Shown here piece by piece: positions 9,485 to 16,993 of a DNA stretch of 54,174 bases. Under the pieces are notes generated by a model. It had not been told where the DNA came from and did not search any database. It saw only the letters and a list, made by a program, of their open reading frames with translations. Each line of letters begins with the position of its first letter. The stretch's first letter is position 1. The translations under genes were made by a program, and so were the position numbers. Source of the stretch: Cutibacterium avidum ATCC 25577 (GTDB lineage: Bacteria; Actinomycetota; Actinomycetes; Propionibacteriales; Propionibacteriaceae); NCBI RefSeq assembly GCF_000227295.1, contig NZ_JH165054.1, forward strand, positions 2,488,539 through 2,542,712, in the 5' to 3' direction.

Positions 9485-10086
9485 ATGCGTGTACTCATCA
9501 TTGGTGGCACTGGAACTATTAGCTCCAAGGCAGCTGCAGCATTTGAGGAGCTAGGCGATGAGGTAATTACCGTCGGTCGTAGTACCGAAGTATCAGTAGA
9601 TCTTGAAGATCCAGCCTCTATCACTGAGATGTTCAACAAAGTAGGTAGGGTTAATGCTGTTGTGACAACCATGGGATCGGCCCCGTTTGTTTCCATCGAG
9701 GATGCCACAGCGGATGATTTCCAGGCGGGAATCAGAGCAAGATGCTTGCTCAACTCAATGCCGTGACCTATTGCCTCCCGTACCTCAATGACGGTGGCTC
9801 GATTACCGTGACGACAGGCATCTTGACCCAACACCCTGTCCCGGGGAGCTTGATTGCTACCGCGGCGAACGCAGGGGTTGAGGGTTTCGTCAGGGCCGCG
9901 GTGTCGTCCTTGCCGCGGGGCATCAGGATTAATGCTGTAAGTCCGACGATGCTCGAGGAAGCTCGTGAGGCATTCGGACCCTCTTTTGTCGGCTTTAAGC
10001 CAGTGCCTGGCACCGAGGTGGCTCAAGGTTACGTTCGTAGTGCTCATGGAATTGAAAGTGGGCAGATTTTCCAGATCTGGGGTTGA
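9485..10086 (+). pseudogene. Short-chain dehydrogenase/reductase, frameshifted
   Basis: The first frame gives MRVLIIGGTGTISSKAAAAFEELGDEVITVGRS, a Rossmann N-terminus, and ends abnormally just after DDFQAGIRA. From about 9742 another frame continues the fold: MLAQLNAVTYCLPYL, GSITVTTGILTQ, and INAVSPTMLEEA. One base is missing near 9734-9741, where an added base would rejoin the frames around KMLAQLNA. The protein would be about 200 residues and lacks the classical YxxxK pair, as in atypical SDRs. The codons are more AT-rich than in the neighbours, hinting at transfer. It could still be a sequencing indel. Confidence 0.72.
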
Positions 10087-10092
10087 GTCTTT

Positions 10093-10365
10093 TTACCAAC
10101 GTTGCCCAAGAACTATTCCACACCACCAGGTGTACTGACCAGAGACGCGATTTGAACCCTTTGCCTGCTCGACAAATGCTCTGACAACGAGGCTCGGATT
10201 GACGTTGCCCCCGGCAAACTCGGTACGAGCAGGCATCCCGCCCACGGTGCTACCGCACGCCCTCGTCGTGGCCCGGAAACACTTAGCTTCCTGCAGCATC
10301 TCGAACGAGTTGTCATCTGGCTCCTTGCCGGCCTTCTCACTGGGGGCGGAACGATCCTGGGGATC
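10093..10365 (-). pseudogene. Unrecognised coding remnant, C-terminal part
   Basis: An open minus-strand frame with good third-position GC encodes FEMLQEAKCFRATTRACG and GNVNPSLVVRAFVEQAKGSN, ending TWWCGIVLGQRW. The frame is closed upstream by a TGA near 10366 and has only an internal ATG (10299), so it looks like the 3' piece of a longer gene. I do not recognise the family. Confidence 0.35.
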
Positions 10366-10381
10366 TCATCAGAACTGGCCC

Positions 10382-10755
10382 AGGCTCGGCGATCTGGTCG
10401 GCACCTCTAAGAAGGAGACCGATCTTCGTGTCGTGAAGTCCATGGAGCTCAGGGGAGACGTCCTCCTGCTCGGCATGCGGACGCAGGGCCTCCTGCAGAA
10501 GGACCAGGCCAGCCCCTCGGTGGCCCTGAGACTTGGGGCACCACGAAGACCGCATTCATTCAGCATGACCATGACACTCACCTTCGTGTCGACGGCAAAG
10601 CTGTCGAGATCACGCGCGAGAGCCCCATCCCCGCCAAGGTGACGGTGTCCCCATTCAAGTTCATCAACCACAGCAACGAGAAGTTCTACCGCGGCATTGC
10701 GGAAGGTATTGACCCCAACATCAAGGTCGAGTTCGTGTACAAGGACGCCAGCTGA
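10382..10755 (+). pseudogene. Unrecognised coding remnant with a frameshift
   Basis: A plus-strand frame with strong GC3 bias (LGDLVGTSKKETDLRVVKSM...) runs until about 10525. The coding signal then continues one frame over as TKTAFIQHDHDTHLRVDG, AKVTVSPFKFINHSNEKF and ends IKVEFVYKDAS at 10755. No start codon or upstream part is present. The Thr/Lys/Val-rich, beta-like sequence suggests the end of an extracellular protein, but that is a guess. Together with the preceding entry it fills the gene-poor stretch 10.09-10.8 kb. Confidence 0.4.
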
Positions 10756-10809
10756 CGGGTACTGACGCGGTGGATGGCGGCATCTTGGACGTTGACGTAG
10801 CCTTGAAGA

Positions 10810-11214
10810 ATGTTCTGCAAGTGCGCACACAAATCCTCTGACAAGGCCACACACGCTCATCGCACCGCTCGTCTCCTGACGGCGCTGTGTGCTGGAGCGG
10901 GAACCTTGCACTTCCTCAAGCCGGAACCTTTCGACAGCATCATTCCGCCTGAAATCCCGGGTGAGCCACGCAACTGGACGTATGGGTCCGGCGCTGCCGA
11001 ACTGACGACGGCGGCCCTGCTGGCATGTCCGCGGACCCGCCGCCTGGGCGGACGGGCTGCTGCAGCCCTGTTCGTCGCAGTGTTCCCCGGAAATCTGGAG
11101 ATGGCGCGCCAGTGGCGTGACCGCGAGCCCAAGTGGCAAGTGATCTCCTTGGGCCGGCTGCCACTGCAGGCCTTGTTGGTCAAGCAGGCCCGGGAAGTGG
11201 CGAAGAACTGCTGA
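10810..11214 (+). CDS. DoxX-like membrane protein
   Basis: 134 residues. LTALCAGAGTLHFLKPEPFDSIIPPEIPG followed by NWTYGSGAAELTTAALLACPRTRRLGG and AALFVAVFPGNLEMA is the recognisable DoxX-like four-helix pattern. The family is associated with redox or respiratory functions but is mostly uncharacterised. It ends about 75 bases before the leftmost ychF-tail repeat, so it is either the last host gene or part of an older, eroded end of the array. Confidence 0.7.
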   Translation: MFCKCAHKSSDKATHAHRTARLLTALCAGAGTLHFLKPEPFDSIIPPEIPGEPRNWTYGSGAAELTTAALLACPRTRRLGGRAAAALFVAVFPGNLEMARQWRDREPKWQVISLGRLPLQALLVKQAREVAKNC

Positions 11215-11288
11215 GTTCTCACTCCTGCCATTGATCTCGGGGCCTGGAACATCGATGTCCCGGCCCCCAAGGTCGTTCAGCAGGCCGT

Positions 11289-11323
11289 CTACTCACAAAC
11301 CTGAACTCGACCACGTTCCGAGG
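11289..11323 (-). repeat. ychF-tail repeat, copy H (leftmost clear copy)
   Basis: On the minus strand it reads CGGAAC-GTGGTCGA-GTTCAG then GTTTGTGAGTAG, encoding NVVEFRFVS. The 5' half belongs to the CGGAAC subgroup; the 3' half is diverged. Confidence 0.65.
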
Positions 11324-11401
11324 CCGATTGGCATGATGCAGCAGCCTCGCGATGCCCCGCCCGAGCGCAAATATGTCCATCTGATCGACACATCGATGGA
11401 A

Positions 11402-11432
11402 CGTGTCGAAATTCTTCACTTTCTTCGACACG
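11402..11432. promoter_or_regulatory. Inverted-repeat operator upstream of fic
   Basis: Perfect 9-bp arms CGTGTCGAA (11402-11410) and TTCGACACG (11424-11432) with a 13-base spacer. A third half-site TCGACAC lies just upstream, in the 11380s. The right arm overlaps the -35 element of the promoter called below, so repression of fic by a dimeric regulator is likely. Confidence 0.6.
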
Positions 11433-11453
11433 TTCATTGGATCTGGTTACGCT
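11424..11453 (+). promoter_or_regulatory. Promoter of fic, probably leaderless mRNA
   Basis: -35 TTCGAC (11424-11429, within TTCGACA) and -10 TACGCT (11448-11453), spacing close to 17-18. The ATG at 11460 is 6 bases past the -10 box, so transcription would begin at or next to the start codon. Confidence 0.45.
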
Positions 11454-11459
11454 GTGACC

Positions 11460-12593
11460 ATGTGGAACCACCCTGATCGCCCGTATCAGGATTTGCCTGC
11501 GCTCCCACCATCGGGCGTTGTGGAGACGCCGGCGGTGCTCAAGGCGACGATCACGGCCAGTCGCGCGCTGGCACGTCTCGACGGCGCCTACAAGCGTCTC
11601 CCTGACCCGACGATGCTGATCAACCTGATCCCGCTCATGGAGGCACAGGCGTCCAGTGAGATCGAGAACATCGTCACGACCAACGATGAACTCTTCAAGG
11701 CGGCCAACGGGGCGCTTCCCGACGTCACTCCTCAGGTCAAGGAGGCCCTGCGCTACCGAGAGGCACTCCGTGCAGGCCACGAATCCCTCGCCACTCGCCC
11801 CATCACCACCAAGACCGCAGTCGAGGTCTGCTCCCACATTCACGCGCGAACGGCCATCATCCGCAACCAGCCCGGCACCTACATCGGCAATCCCACGACG
11901 GGGAACCGGATCTACACCCCGCCCGAAGGCAGGGGCGTCATCCTCGACCACCTGTCAGCCTGGGAACGCTTCCTGCACAGCGACCACGGACTGGACCCGC
12001 TCGTCGTGATGGCGCTGTCCCACTATCAGTTCGAGGCAATCCACCCCTTCTTCGACGGCAACGGACGCACCGGACGAGTGCTCAACCTACTCATCCTCAT
12101 CGAGACCGGCCTACTGCAGCTACCCATCCTGTACCTGTCCGGCCACATCATGCGCCACAAGGACACCTATTACGAACAACTGAACGCCGTGACACGCGAA
12201 GATGCCTGGGAACCGTGGATCCTGTTCATGCTGGACGGCGTGGAGTCGACAGCACGCTGGACCCTGGACCTAGTCGAGACCACCGACACGATGCGTGCCG
12301 CGATGGAAACCGAGATCCGTGCGCTGAATTCGAAGGTTCCGGCTGCCTCGCTCACCCGGCTCTTGTTCTCGCAGCCCTACCTCAGGATCGACAACGTCGT
12401 GGAGGCTGGCCTCGCCAAGCGCCAGACTGCTGCCCGGTGGCTCACCGAGATCTCTGACACGGGGCTGGTCGTCAAGGAGAAGGTCGGCCGAAACGTCGTG
12501 TTCATCAACACACGCCTGCTCCAGACGCTGTTCCAGACGCCCCTGCCCGACTGGTGCCCCACCGCACCACGGTGGGGCACCCCGAGTCCCTAG
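11460..12593 (+). CDS. Fic-domain protein (probable AMPylase) with N-terminal inhibitory helix
   Basis: About 377 residues. The active-site motif HPFFDGNGRTGR is intact at about residues 195-206. The inhibitory motif [S/T]xxxE[G/N] is present as SSEIEN at about 65-70, as in class II Fic proteins that are self-restrained without a separate antitoxin. A Fic N-terminal domain precedes the motif and a winged-helix-like C-terminal segment (RLLFSQPYLRIDNVVEAGLAKRQTAARWL) follows. Family chemistry: transfer of AMP to Ser/Thr/Tyr of a target. I start at ATG 11460 because the promoter and operator lie between it and the upstream in-frame start at 11403. It is one of two intact plus-strand genes in the array, flanked by ychF-tail copies H and G. 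Confidence 0.88.
   Translation: MWNHPDRPYQDLPALPPSGVVETPAVLKATITASRALARLDGAYKRLPDPTMLINLIPLMEAQASSEIENIVTTNDELFKAANGALPDVTPQVKEALRYREALRAGHESLATRPITTKTAVEVCSHIHARTAIIRNQPGTYIGNPTTGNRIYTPPEGRGVILDHLSAWERFLHSDHGLDPLVVMALSHYQFEAIHPFFDGNGRTGRVLNLLILIETGLLQLPILYLSGHIMRHKDTYYEQLNAVTREDAWEPWILFMLDGVESTARWTLDLVETTDTMRAAMETEIRALNSKVPAASLTRLLFSQPYLRIDNVVEAGLAKRQTAARWLTEISDTGLVVKEKVGRNVVFINTRLLQTLFQTPLPDWCPTAPRWGTPSP
12554..12580 (+). terminator. Hairpin overlapping the end of fic
   Basis: Arms GTGCCCCACCG (12554-12564) and CGGTGGGGCAC (12570-12580), loop of five. It lies inside the last codons of fic, so the C-terminus may have been extended into the terminator. Confidence 0.6.
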
Positions 12594-12647
12594 GCTCGGA
12601 CCGGAGGGAGGCACACCGCCCCGTCCGATCGTCACATCCAACACAGC

Positions 12648-12681
12648 CAGACATTGAAGCGGAACTCCACCACGACAAGGA
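12648..12681 (-). repeat. ychF-tail repeat, copy G
   Basis: Minus strand: CTTGTC-GTGGTGGA-GTTCCG then CTTCAATGTCTG, encoding VVVEFRFNVW. The core is very close to consensus but the stop codon is lost. Confidence 0.75.
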
Positions 12682-12756
12682 GTGACTTCTCCTGTCGCAG
12701 TAGGCCAAGATCCTCAGTAGAACATCGCGCACGGCGACCGGGATAAGGCGCATCAA

Positions 12757-13143
12757 CTACCAGCTGGCGACGCCGGGGCTGCCTAAGAAGACCGTCATCA
12801 TGTGCGCCGACAACTCGGTAAGGCACTCTCGAATCTCGCCGGTGCGGTCGAGTTCGCGCATGCGCTCCATCGTCTACAGCAGCGACGCGGCCATGTCCAC
12901 CTGCTCGGATACCGGATCGACGAAGACGACATCGAGACCGCGCGCCGCCAACCCACTGGCTTGAACACTCGTGGCGCCGCCGATGTCCAAGACTCGGGCC
13001 TCGGGCGGAATGAAGCTCAGGTAGCGTCGCCTCGCCTCCAATTCCAGCAGCCCGGCGGTGTGGCGGCCCTGCAGCCAGCCCGCCTCGGAGCAGTTCGCGC
13101 AAAAGGCGCGAAGCTTGGCGTCAAAGTCTTCTTCCTGAGCCAT
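12757..13143 (-). pseudogene. SAM-dependent methyltransferase remnant
   Basis: Begins with a normal start (MAQEEDFDAKLRAF) and motif I of class I methyltransferases, RVLDIGGATSVQASGLAARGLDVVFVDP. An in-frame TAG interrupts it at about 12874-12876 after DMAASLL. The same frame resumes with MERMRELDRTGEIRECLTEL and ends at 12757. The expected middle of the domain is missing, so this is a deleted and interrupted gene. The stop lies about 75 bases before repeat copy G. Confidence 0.6.
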
Positions 13144-13372
13144 ACAGCCATCCTCATAGACCTGAGAACCAAATACACAGCCAATTTCTTGGCCCCGTGG
13201 TCAGCGGGCGGCCCCAGAGCATGTAGACTGAGGTCATTGTTCGACAGTAGGGTTGATTTGCATTACGCAAGACGGGTTCTCACGGATCCGAGCAGTTCCT
13301 TCTGGCAAGTGTGAAGAGCAACATCCGGAAGCGGCCGAAAAGCGGTCGCTCCACAAACCGAAGGATTGCAAC

Positions 13373-13579
13373 ATGGCAACCGGCACCGTTAAGTGGTTCA
13401 ACGCCGACAAGGGCTACGGCTTCATCCAGCCCGACGACGGCTCCGCCGACGTCTTCGCTCACTTCTCCGCTATCAACTCCTCGGGCTACCGCTCGCTGGA
13501 CGAGGGCGACCAGGTTGAGTACGACGTCGAGCAGGGCCCCAAGGGCCCGCAGGCGTCCAACATCACCTTGAACCGCTAA
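13373..13579 (+). CDS. cspA: Cold-shock protein, CspA family
   Basis: 68 residues, a complete single cold-shock domain: [15 protein letters not shown] (RNP1) and DVFAHFSAI (RNP2), then [11 protein letters not shown]. Binds single-stranded RNA or DNA as an RNA chaperone. A gene-free leader of over 100 bases precedes it, as is usual for cold-shock mRNAs, with AAGGA just before the ATG. A strong terminator follows. It is an intact plus-strand gene inside the array, between two methyltransferase remnants, and may be cargo or an old host gene. Confidence 0.93.
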   Translation: MATGTVKWFNADKGYGFIQPDDGSADVFAHFSAINSSGYRSLDEGDQVEYDVEQGPKGPQASNITLNR

Positions 13580-13596
13580 TATCACGTGATCTTCGG

Positions 13597-13635
13597 CGAG
13601 GCCGCTGCCCTTCGGGGAGGCGGCCTCGTGCTTTT
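13597..13635 (+). terminator. Rho-independent terminator of cspA
   Basis: Arms CGAGGCCGC (13597-13605) and GCGGCCTCG (13620-13628), followed by TGCTTTT. Confidence 0.85.
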
Positions 13636-13837
13636 CCCTCGGCAAGCAGATCGTCAACCGCCGGGACCTCGCGCCCGACCAGAGGCCGATGCGCTCCCTG
13701 TGACCAGCGAGTTCGACGAGCGCGCCCGCACCCAGGACGACGCAAGGAGGACCTACGCGCGGCCGTGGTCATCATGGGCGGGTGACCCCCTCAGCCATCC
13801 ACGAAGTCCTGGAGATCGTGGCCGGCGCCAGGTTCGC

Positions 13838-14074
13838 CCCAGCCCCGCGTACGACCTGGTGATCACCCGCATGACGATGCACCACGTCGCCGACCTCGAG
13901 CACCTCATGGCCAGCGTGCGCACAATGCTCCGCCCGGGCGGCGCCTACCTCGCCATCGATCTGACGGACCGCAGCGCCGACTTCCACGACCACCCGACGC
14001 CTCCGGTCTCAATCTCATATTCACAGCAAGGGCGGACACGTTCAGTTGGCGTCAGGATCAGCCACCACCGTTGA
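13838..14074 (+). pseudogene. Methyltransferase fragment (motif II-III region)
   Basis: The frame encodes YDLVITRMTMHHVADLEHLM and LRPGGAYLAIDLTDRSADFH, the post-motif-I region of a class I SAM methyltransferase, without any N-terminal half or start codon. It is on the opposite strand to the other methyltransferase remnant, so the two are not simply halves of one interrupted gene unless an inversion occurred. The preceding 200 bases (13640-13835) hold only broken reading frames. Confidence 0.6.
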
Positions 14075-14124
14075 CATACTCACTACAAGCAGGCCAGAGG
14101 TCCCAAGCCCAGCTCAGACACCAT

Positions 14125-14153
14125 CTAAACGTGAACCGAAACTCAATTACACG
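14125..14153 (-). repeat. ychF-tail repeat, second member of a back-to-back pair
   Basis: Minus strand GTAATTGAGTTTCGGTTCAC then GTTTAG, encoding VIEFRFTF. It begins at the stop codon of the adjacent copy, so two sites lie in tandem with no gene between them. Confidence 0.6.
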
Positions 14154-14180
14154 TTGAAGCGGAATTCCACCGGCTTCCGG
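14147..14180 (-). repeat. ychF-tail repeat downstream of doc
   Basis: Minus strand CCGGAAGCCGGTGGAATTCC then GCTTCAACGTGTAA, encoding PVEFRFNV-stop: a complete YchF tail with stop. It begins six bases past the doc stop codon. Confidence 0.8.
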
Positions 14181-14186
14181 GCAGAA

Positions 14187-14567
14187 CTAACGTGATTTAG
14201 GATCAACGCACCACGACCGAAGCGACGCAGCAGCCTCATCCAGATCAGCCCTACCACTCGCCACGGCGACGACGAGGTTGTATGCATCGTCATCCGGGGC
14301 CTCCACCCACCAGCCATTGAGGTCCAACAACACCACCGCCGCCAACCACCCCAACCGCTTGCTGCCATCCACCAGCGCATGACTGTTCACCAAAGAGTCC
14401 AGGAGAGCCGCGGCCTTGGACCCCACTGTTGAATAGACATCACCGCCCCACAACGAGGTACGTGGACGCGCCACCGCAGACTCAAGCAAACCAACATCAC
14501 GTACGGGACCAACCCCCAAGTCTTCAACCAAGGCCATAAGGTCCTCAACCGTGAGAAAAACGGTCAT
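14187..14567 (-). CDS. doc: Doc-type toxin (Fic superfamily, type II TA)
   Basis: 126 residues. The Doc/Fic signature is HALVDGSKRLG at residues 63-73, corresponding to HxFxxxNKR of P1 Doc, with Leu for Phe and Ser for Asn. Doc kinases phosphorylate and inactivate EF-Tu. It overlaps the upstream ribbon-helix-helix antitoxin by ATGA, so the two are translationally coupled. The two motif substitutions could weaken activity. Typical cargo of mobile cassettes; its unit is bounded by ychF-tail copies at 14.82 and 14.16 kb. Confidence 0.85.
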   Translation of the reverse strand: MTVFLTVEDLMALVEDLGVGPVRDVGLLESAVARPRTSLWGGDVYSTVGSKAAALLDSLVNSHALVDGSKRLGWLAAVVLLDLNGWWVEAPDDDAYNLVVAVASGRADLDEAAASLRSWCVDPKSR

Positions 14568-14761
14568 CGACCCAGCCGATCAAGGACATCGGCATACCGA
14601 GCCCGCGCCCTCGCCGAGGCATCAGCCACATCCTTCATGTGCCCCCTCCGCGCCGCCACCTCATGGATCGCGCGAATCGTCGCCTCCTGACGACTAATCC
14701 CGTCATCCTCGGCAAGACGCGCGAGAATCCGCTCGTCCTCTTCCGTCAACCGCAACGTCAT
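14564..14761 (-). CDS. Ribbon-helix-helix antitoxin of the Doc module
   Basis: 65 residues. MTLRLTEEDERILARLAEDDGISRQEATIRAIHEVAARRG is a canonical MetJ/Arc RHH domain; the C-terminal ADASARARARYADVLDRLGR is the likely Doc-binding tail. The start at ATG 14761 follows directly after an operator palindrome; upstream in-frame codons run through that palindrome. Expected to repress its own promoter, with Doc as co-repressor (known for Phd/Doc pairs). Confidence 0.85.
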   Translation of the reverse strand: MTLRLTEEDERILARLAEDDGISRQEATIRAIHEVAARRGHMKDVADASARARARYADVLDRLGR

Positions 14762-14769
14762 GGCCACGA

Positions 14770-14798
14770 GATGGTGATACCAGAGTGGTATCACCATC
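14770..14798. promoter_or_regulatory. Operator palindrome of the RHH-doc module
   Basis: Perfect 13-bp arms GATGGTGATACCA (14770-14782) and TGGTATCACCATC (14786-14798), three-base spacer, immediately upstream of the antitoxin start. This is a strong autoregulatory operator, probably overlapping the -10 region. Confidence 0.8.
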
Positions 14799-14812
14799 GG
14801 GCTGGAAGGCCG

Positions 14813-14839
14813 CCACACCAAAACTCCACCGAGTTCCGA
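14813..14839 (-). repeat. ychF-tail repeat, diverged copy F
   Basis: Minus strand TCGGAAC-TCGGTGGA-GTTTTG; the left half and spacer match the CGGAAC subgroup, while the right half has lost the FNV codons. It lies about 15 bases upstream of the doc-module operator. Confidence 0.55.
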
Positions 14840-15013
14840 ATCCGGTGAGAGTCGGCTCACCACGACCACGCAACCACTAGTCCCAACCGACGACCGAGAT
14901 CATTGGTCGCGTTCAAGCAGGGAATCCCGACACTGCGGCCGAGATCTGACACCTCGTCAGCAGTCTCCGGATCAGTACGACGAAGTCAGTTCAGCACGTC
15001 CCGCAGGTGAGCT
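14840..15013. other. Short stretch with no recognisable gene
   Basis: Between copy F and the nucleotidyltransferase remnant. Open frames are short and lack coding bias. A HEPN partner gene would be expected next to an MNT gene, but I cannot recognise one here. Confidence 0.4.
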
Positions 15014-15324
15014 TTAGACGTCGGCAACATAGATGGTCTCCGGCTGAGCTACCGCCGAGTCACGAAAGTACGGGTTGCGGATCGATCGCTTCACGACAAG
15101 GTCAACGTCACGATCGACAATCCCGCCCAGCTCTCGTCGCGCAAACCACAGAAATCCTCAAAGGGATCCGACTGGCCAGGAACGAAGTCGACCAAGAAAT
15201 CGACGTCACTGTCAGCGTCGAGCCCTCCCTACACCACAGGACCAAACACGGCCAGTTCCGCGACGCTGTGCCGTTTCGTGGCGCGACTGATCGCGTCTCA
15301 GTCGATGCTCACGGCGATGGTCAT
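15014..15324 (-). pseudogene. MNT-type nucleotidyltransferase (MntA-like antitoxin) remnant
   Basis: Starts MTIAVSI, then an early in-frame stop. Later stretches give VAELAVFGPVV, DADSDVDFLVDFVPGQSDPF (the GSX10DxD-type catalytic region, with the family's Gly-Ser already changed to Gly-Pro) and VVKRSIRNPYFRDSAVAQPETIYVADV-stop. Several stops and frame changes separate them. Family knowledge: MNT/HEPN pairs form type VII toxin-antitoxin systems in which MntA AMPylates the HEPN toxin. This one is dead. Confidence 0.65.
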
Positions 15325-15560
15325 ACCCCCAGAGTAGTTACCGGTCGACGTGCATGTCAGGTTCGACACCGGATCGCTCGCCAGGCACAAGAGGGGTGGC
15401 CGAGATCCTGGTCGCGACGGATGCTCATCAAGGCCCACGACCATGCAGCTGCCCCGCGAGCCCGCCTGCTGACGAGCCTCAACTGATATTCGCGATCACC
15501 GATCGAACCCAGCGTGCCAGCAAGCCAACATTCCGGACCCCACGCCCAGATTCAGTCACC
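15325..15560. other. Gene-free interval
   Basis: No reading frame on either strand shows start, Shine-Dalgarno and coding bias together; I see no repeat copy or hairpin of note. Confidence 0.4.
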
Positions 15561-15567
15561 ATTCCGC

Positions 15568-16047
15568 TTATGCCACGCGGTATTCCATCTCGATGCCAGT
15601 AAAGGGTTTTCCATCAATAGTGGTCGTAGCGCCAACGCGAGTTTGGCAAAAGCCCAGAGACTCGTAGAGGTTGATGGCATTCGTATTGTGCTGGTATACG
15701 CCGAGTTCGACGACGCTTGCATCAACGGCTTCCGTTGCCGTTTCCATCAGTCCAACGACCGTCGCCCGTCCCAGACCTCGCCCACGACAGGCCGGGGCCA
15801 CGATAATGCGCCCGATTCGAACCCGACCACTAGCCAAGAGCTTGTAGGAACCAGACGCCACCAGCATGTCGTCGACCTTCATCGCCAAGACCACCCAGCC
15901 ATCGTCAGACGTAGCAAGCAGATCCCTCCCGACCAAAGGAAAAGGCAGACGCGCCCCTCCAAACAACATGACATCTGCGCGACTATGAAGCCACCCGGCG
16001 ACACAATCTGCCATGCGCTCGTCAAGCACATCGATTCGCACGTTCAT
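15568..16047 (-). CDS. GNAT-family N-acetyltransferase
   Basis: About 159 residues. Motif A is clear: IGRIIVAPACRGRGLGRATVVGLME (acetyl-CoA pyrophosphate loop R-x-x-G-x-G/A), followed by VVELGVYQHNTNAINLYESLGF (motif B). The substrate cannot be predicted. ATG 16047 is chosen over upstream starts because GGAGGAAGG lies directly before it. One gene in its own unit, with a degenerate ychF-tail copy (16.09 kb) upstream. Confidence 0.87.
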   Translation of the reverse strand: MNVRIDVLDERMADCVAGWLHSRADVMLFGGARLPFPLVGRDLLATSDDGWVVLAMKVDDMLVASGSYKLLASGRVRIGRIIVAPACRGRGLGRATVVGLMETATEAVDASVVELGVYQHNTNAINLYESLGFCQTRVGATTTIDGKPFTGIEMEYRVA

Positions 16048-16085
16048 CCTTCCTCCCTCCGCCATGGCCATCGTCTTCACAGCCC

Positions 16086-16106
16086 GATGTTAAAACGAAT
16101 AACCGC
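16086..16106 (-). repeat. Degenerate ychF-tail repeat between GNAT and higA units
   Basis: Minus strand GTTATTCGTTTTAACATC encodes VIRFNI, aligned with EFRFNV. It lies 32 bases beyond the higA stop. Weak by itself; supported by position and orientation. Confidence 0.4.
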
Positions 16107-16138
16107 CTGCGTTTGACCACGCCAGCAACATGCATCAG

Positions 16139-16441
16139 TCACGCCACGTGCAGCGGCGTGATCGCCGCGATCTGCTCAGCTGCCGCGTGTTCCGCACGGT
16201 CGAGCTCGTAGTGACTCTGCACATTGGTCCAGAATGTCGCCGAGGTTCCGAAGTACTTCGCAAGTCGCAATGCGGTGTCCGCTGAGATCCCTCGCTTGCC
16301 GTGCACGATCTCGTTGATCCGCCGCGGCGGCACACCTATCGACACAGCGAGCTTGTGCTGCGTGATCCCGAACCCCTCGATGAAATCCTCCATGAGGACC
16401 TCGCCCGGATGGATCGGCTCGATCTTGTCAGTAGTAGTCAA
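16139..16441 (-). CDS. higA: HigA-type antitoxin
   Basis: 100 residues with an XRE-type helix-turn-helix: [57 protein letters not shown], the hallmark of HigA/VapI antitoxins. The start is TTG 16441, preceded by GGAGGTGGAG and overlapping the end of higB, so translation is coupled. It should neutralise HigB and repress the higBA promoter. Its toxin gene is frameshifted, leaving a probably solitary antitoxin. Confidence 0.88.
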   Translation of the reverse strand: MTTTDKIEPIHPGEVLMEDFIEGFGITQHKLAVSIGVPPRRINEIVHGKRGISADTALRLAKYFGTSATFWTNVQSHYELDRAEHAAAEQIAAITPLHVA

Positions 16442-16708
16442 CGATCTCCACCTCCTCTGGTCCGGCGTCTGTCCATCTGAAACAGATCCGCCACTGATCA
16501 TTGATTCTGATGCTGTGCTGACCAGCTCGGTCGCCCTTGAGCGCCTCGAGTCGGTTACCGGGTGGAACGCGGAGGTCTTCGAGCATCTCCGCAGATCCCA
16601 CCTGACGAAGCTTGCGCAATGCCACCCGGAAGATTCGGGGATCATGGCGGGCACACGCTCACGATGCCACACCCGCTCGGTGTCCTTGCTCCCGAACGAT
16701 CTGATCAC
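16428..16708 (-). pseudogene. higB: HigB-type RelE-superfamily toxin, frameshifted
   Basis: The start at 16708 gives [21 protein letters not shown], the usual HigB N-terminus. Near 16640-16650 one base appears missing, because [65 protein letters not shown] follows in another frame. HigB cleaves mRNA on the ribosome. The remainder keeps all C-terminal residues, so a truncated product from an internal GTG (16625) is possible but would lack the first helix. Confidence 0.78.
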
Positions 16709-16745
16709 GCGCCCAGCATATATATAACGGGCTCCGTCAATAGCC

Positions 16746-16780
16746 CTACACGTTAAACTGGAACTCCGCGACCATCGAGG
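16746..16780 (-). repeat. ychF-tail repeat, copy E
   Basis: Minus strand CTCGATGGTCGCGGAGTTCC then AGTTTAACGTGTAG, encoding VAEFQFNV-stop. It shares the CTCGATGGT left half with copy D. A TTGACG and a TATATATATGCT stretch follow within 30 bases, upstream of higB, and may act as its promoter. Confidence 0.75.
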
Positions 16781-16993
16781 TAGTGCCGAGCAGTGCGGTG
16801 ATACGACTCACTGCCATCTTCGGTCTTTCCCGGCATGCACCGAGAAAGACGGGAATGTTCCCGGTTGAACCCAGGACGTGATGTGTTCTTTTAACGAGAT
16901 CCCATCATCTCATAGAATCAGACAATTGCCCCACACAGCGCGAGTCGCGCTCCAATCCACGCAACGACAATATTGCCGTATTGGTATTCTGTT

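Noticed and set aside
10085-10130. Another ychF-tail copy (ACGTTG...GAACT...CCACACCACC)
   Set aside because: Only broken matches with extra bases; the encoded peptide does not resemble VEFRFNV.
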